A stretch of DNA of 64,000 nucleotides from Hyperoodon ampullatus (Eukaryota; Chordata; Mammalia; Artiodactyla; Ziphiidae). Positions 61,410 through 64,000 of this stretch are shown here, piece after piece (position 1 is the first letter of the stretch; every line of letters begins with the position of its first letter). The position numbers and the translations under genes are program-made. The notes under the pieces are model-generated. The model was given only the letters and a program-made list of their open reading frames with translations, ran no database searches and was not told where the DNA came from. Where the stretch lies: assembly GCA_949752795.1 (NCBI GenBank), contig CATKHW010000280.1:620001-684000 (forward strand). The letters run 5' to 3'.

Positions 61410-63147
61410 CCCTAAAACAAGTAAAGAACAGAGCTACAGAGCCAAGGGCACTTCCAGTCTAGGGAATATACCTTGGGAAAACTGAAAATCAATAAGACAG
61501 AGCCACCCCAAAATTTAGGGCTGCACTGCTTACAAGGACCTCAACGTGGATACACCTTAAGTATCCCAGGAAATATAAAAATGGTTCAAAAAATTGTGGT
61601 TCTTACGTACGATGGAATATCCCTTAGCCATGAAATCAATGTCATAAGACCAGTAGCAGCAAAATGGTTGGATTCAGGTACGATGATTCTAAGTGAAATA
61701 AGTCACACAGAAAAAGAAACTTATCATAAGATATCACTTATGAAGATCCTGTAAACATGGCTACACTTGAACTGAGTTAGGAAAGAGAACAGTGTCTCAT
61801 ATTTAGAAAACACTCTTATGCCTGCTTAAGGGGGAAGGAGAGGTGGGGTGATGCATAAAACCAGAGTTTGATATAAGCACAGGTACCGTTCCAAAAACCA
61901 ACTATGGAATAGACAAGACCTACACATTCCTCAGTGAAAGGGACTCAAAACACCATATTTCCCACAGAGGAATATATCTGACTAGTAAGAATCTTAAAAC
62001 CTATGTATTGATATGTCTCCGTAAGGGAATCAAGTGTGTCTAGACTGGCATAAACATGGCAGCGAGAATCAGCTCAAACCCACTATAAAAAGGAATTTCA
62101 AAAACAAAACAAAAAAACTGGGAAATTCTTTACAATTCCTTCAGGGTCTCTGATGAAACCTGGAATGACCCTCTCTACAACGACAGTTGGATGTGGCATA
62201 AGGAGGGACACTTGGGACTGAGACGATTGGTGAGATTGGGTGAGCAAATGCAGACCCTTTAAAGCACAAATGCCTGGCACCCATTCCATGGGTCCCAACT
62301 CTCCAGGTTGAAGGGAATATTACTACAGATATAACATGTACGGGAAACCTAGGAACGGACACACTGTGAATACGATAGGTTTCTAAAACTCAACGAATAG
62401 TCCCTCTCCTGGTGCTCCGGTTTGACTTTCCATCTGCTTTACTATCAACCTCCCAACTTGGAGAGACAGCCCCTTTAACCTCCTGGTTCGCACAGGTTGT
62501 CTATTTGGCAAAGAATGAAAGGGAAGAGGGAGAACCAATGAGAGAGTAGCTGTTAGGCTTTGGGACGGGCATATATCACTGTAATCTCCCAGAAGGAAGA
62601 AGAATTAACCAAAGTCTCAGCCACCCACCGGGAATCAGTATAGGTCCTGAACCAAAATTTTGGACTTGCGGTCAGCTCACCAAAAACGAGTTGAAAAATG
62701 GAGCTCAGGGGCACAGCAATTCACAAACTGGCCGAGTAATAAAGGACAACTATCGTCCAAAAATCTGTTGAGGGAAGGCAACGAGGCGGACTTGAAAGCG
62801 AGGCAGAATAGCAGGAAACAGATTTCAAGAGGTACGTTGGAATCGCCTTTAAAGCACAGGAAGAGGGGCACAACTTCGACAATGATGCACTTGACCAAAA
62901 AGGGCGTATGCGTTTTCTCCTGAATATATTCAGGAGAAAACGCATACGCCCTTTTTGGCCAAGCAAGCAAGCGGGCAATGCAAATCTGCACTACAAAGAA
63001 GTATCACTTCCCACCGGTCAAAAGGGACATCCACAAAATGTGTAAAAACCAGAAAGGCAAGACAGGCCCTGGAGAACAGGGAGCCTTGTTATGCTGATGG
63101 GCGGGATGTAAATTGCCAACTGCCTCTCTGGAGGAGTGCATTGTGTT
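61410..63147 (+). repeat. Satellite monomer (type A), dimer half 1, second dimer
   Basis: 1,738 bp, a close match to 57934-59671 at an offset of 3,476 bp. The palindrome is at 62900-62973. Confidence 0.9.
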
Positions 63148-64000
63148 CCCTAAAAGAAGTAAACAACAGAGCTACAGAGCCAAGGGCACTTCCAGTCTAG
63201 GGAATATACCTTGGGAAAACAGAAAATCAATAAGACAGAGCCACCCCAAAATTTAGGGCTGCACTGCTTACAAGGACCTCAACTTTGGTACACCTCAAAT
63301 ATCCCAGGAAATATAAAATTGGTTCAAAAAATTGTGGTACTTACGTACAATGGAATATCCCTCAGCCATGAAATCAATGTCATAAGACCAGTAGCAGCAA
63401 AATGGGTGGATTCAGGTACGATGATTCTTAGTGAAATAAGTCACACAGAAAAAGAAACTTATCATAGGATATCACTTATGAAGATCCTGTAAACATGGCT
63501 ACACTTGAACTGAGTTCGGAAAGAGAACAGTGTCTCACATTTAGAAAACACTCTTATGCCTGCTTAAGGAGGAAGGAGAGGTGGGGTGATGCATAAAACC
63601 AGAGTTTGATATAAGCACAGGTACCGTTCCAAAAACCAACTATGGAATAGACAAGACCTACACCTTCCTCAGTGAAAGGGACTCAAAACCCCATATTTCC
63701 CGCAGAGGAATATATCTGACTAGTAAGAATCTTAAAACCTATGTATAGATATGTCTCCATAAGGGAAGCAAGGTTGTGTAGACTGGCATAAACATGGCAG
63801 CGAGAATCAGCTCAAACCCACTATAAAAATAAATTTCAAAAACAAAACAAAAAAACTGGGAAATTCTTTACAATTCCTTGAGGGCCTCTGATGAAACCTG
63901 GAATGACCCTATCTACAATGACAGCTGGATGTGGCATAAGGCTGGACACTTGGGACTGAGAGGATTGGTGAGACTGTGTGAGCAAATGCAGACCCTTTAA
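63148..64000 (+). repeat. Satellite monomer cut by the window end (dimer half 2)
   Basis: 853 bp, matching 59672 onward at an offset of 3,476 bp up to the end of the window. The array clearly continues beyond it. Confidence 0.9.

Overview
This window is mammalian repeat-dense DNA, most likely from a cetacean. Two things point there. (1) About 37 kb is a head-to-tail tandem repeat of about 1,738 bp, a length that fits the 'common cetacean satellite'; from memory this is about 1.7-1.76 kb in most whales and about 1.58 kb in delphinids, so an oceanic dolphin is less likely. (2) At 53100-53300 there is a near-intact tRNA-derived SINE of the CHR type (cetacean/hippo), with A box, B box, A-tail and a perfect 15-bp target-site duplication. 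I find no convincing functional protein-coding gene. The many short open frames recur at the repeat period and are by-products of the repeats.

Layout. 1-24859: satellite array I, 14 complete monomers and one truncated monomer, all on the + strand, with an insert of a second subfamily ('B') at about 7770-10930. 24860-33660: three tandem copies (2,717-2,731 bp) and a diverged fourth partial copy of a composite unit: a GC-rich unclassified segment, an old L1 3' end, a spacer, a younger L1 3' end and an A-rich tail. 33661-37180: mixed debris, including a 66-71 bp minisatellite, a broken class I (gammaretrovirus-like) endogenous retrovirus pol, and an L1 3'UTR fragment. 37181-41505: increasingly recognisable but diverged satellite monomers. 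41506-52815: an 11.3-kb minisatellite with a 24-25 bp unit, nested inside what was one satellite monomer, with its own higher-order duplications (2,267 bp, 1,318 bp and a 376-bp block). 52816-55974: B-type satellite carrying the SINE. 55975-64000: satellite array II, type A, with a dimeric higher-order period of 3,476 bp.

How it fits together. Each monomer is a composite. Roughly half is the 3' end of an L1 (end of ORF2, 3'UTR, A-rich tail), recognisable by comparison with the L1 copies at 26331-27306, 29049-30038 and 31780-32769. The other half (about 830 bp) is of unknown origin. The two halves meet at a 74-bp palindrome on one side and at the L1 A-rich tail on the other. The palindrome is perfect in some monomers, has lost its tip in one, and coincides with the B-to-A subfamily switch at 55975. 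The window therefore shows a satellite born from L1, homogenised in dimers, exchanging blocks, and hosting a second-generation minisatellite. All coordinates of diverged boundaries are estimates made by eye.
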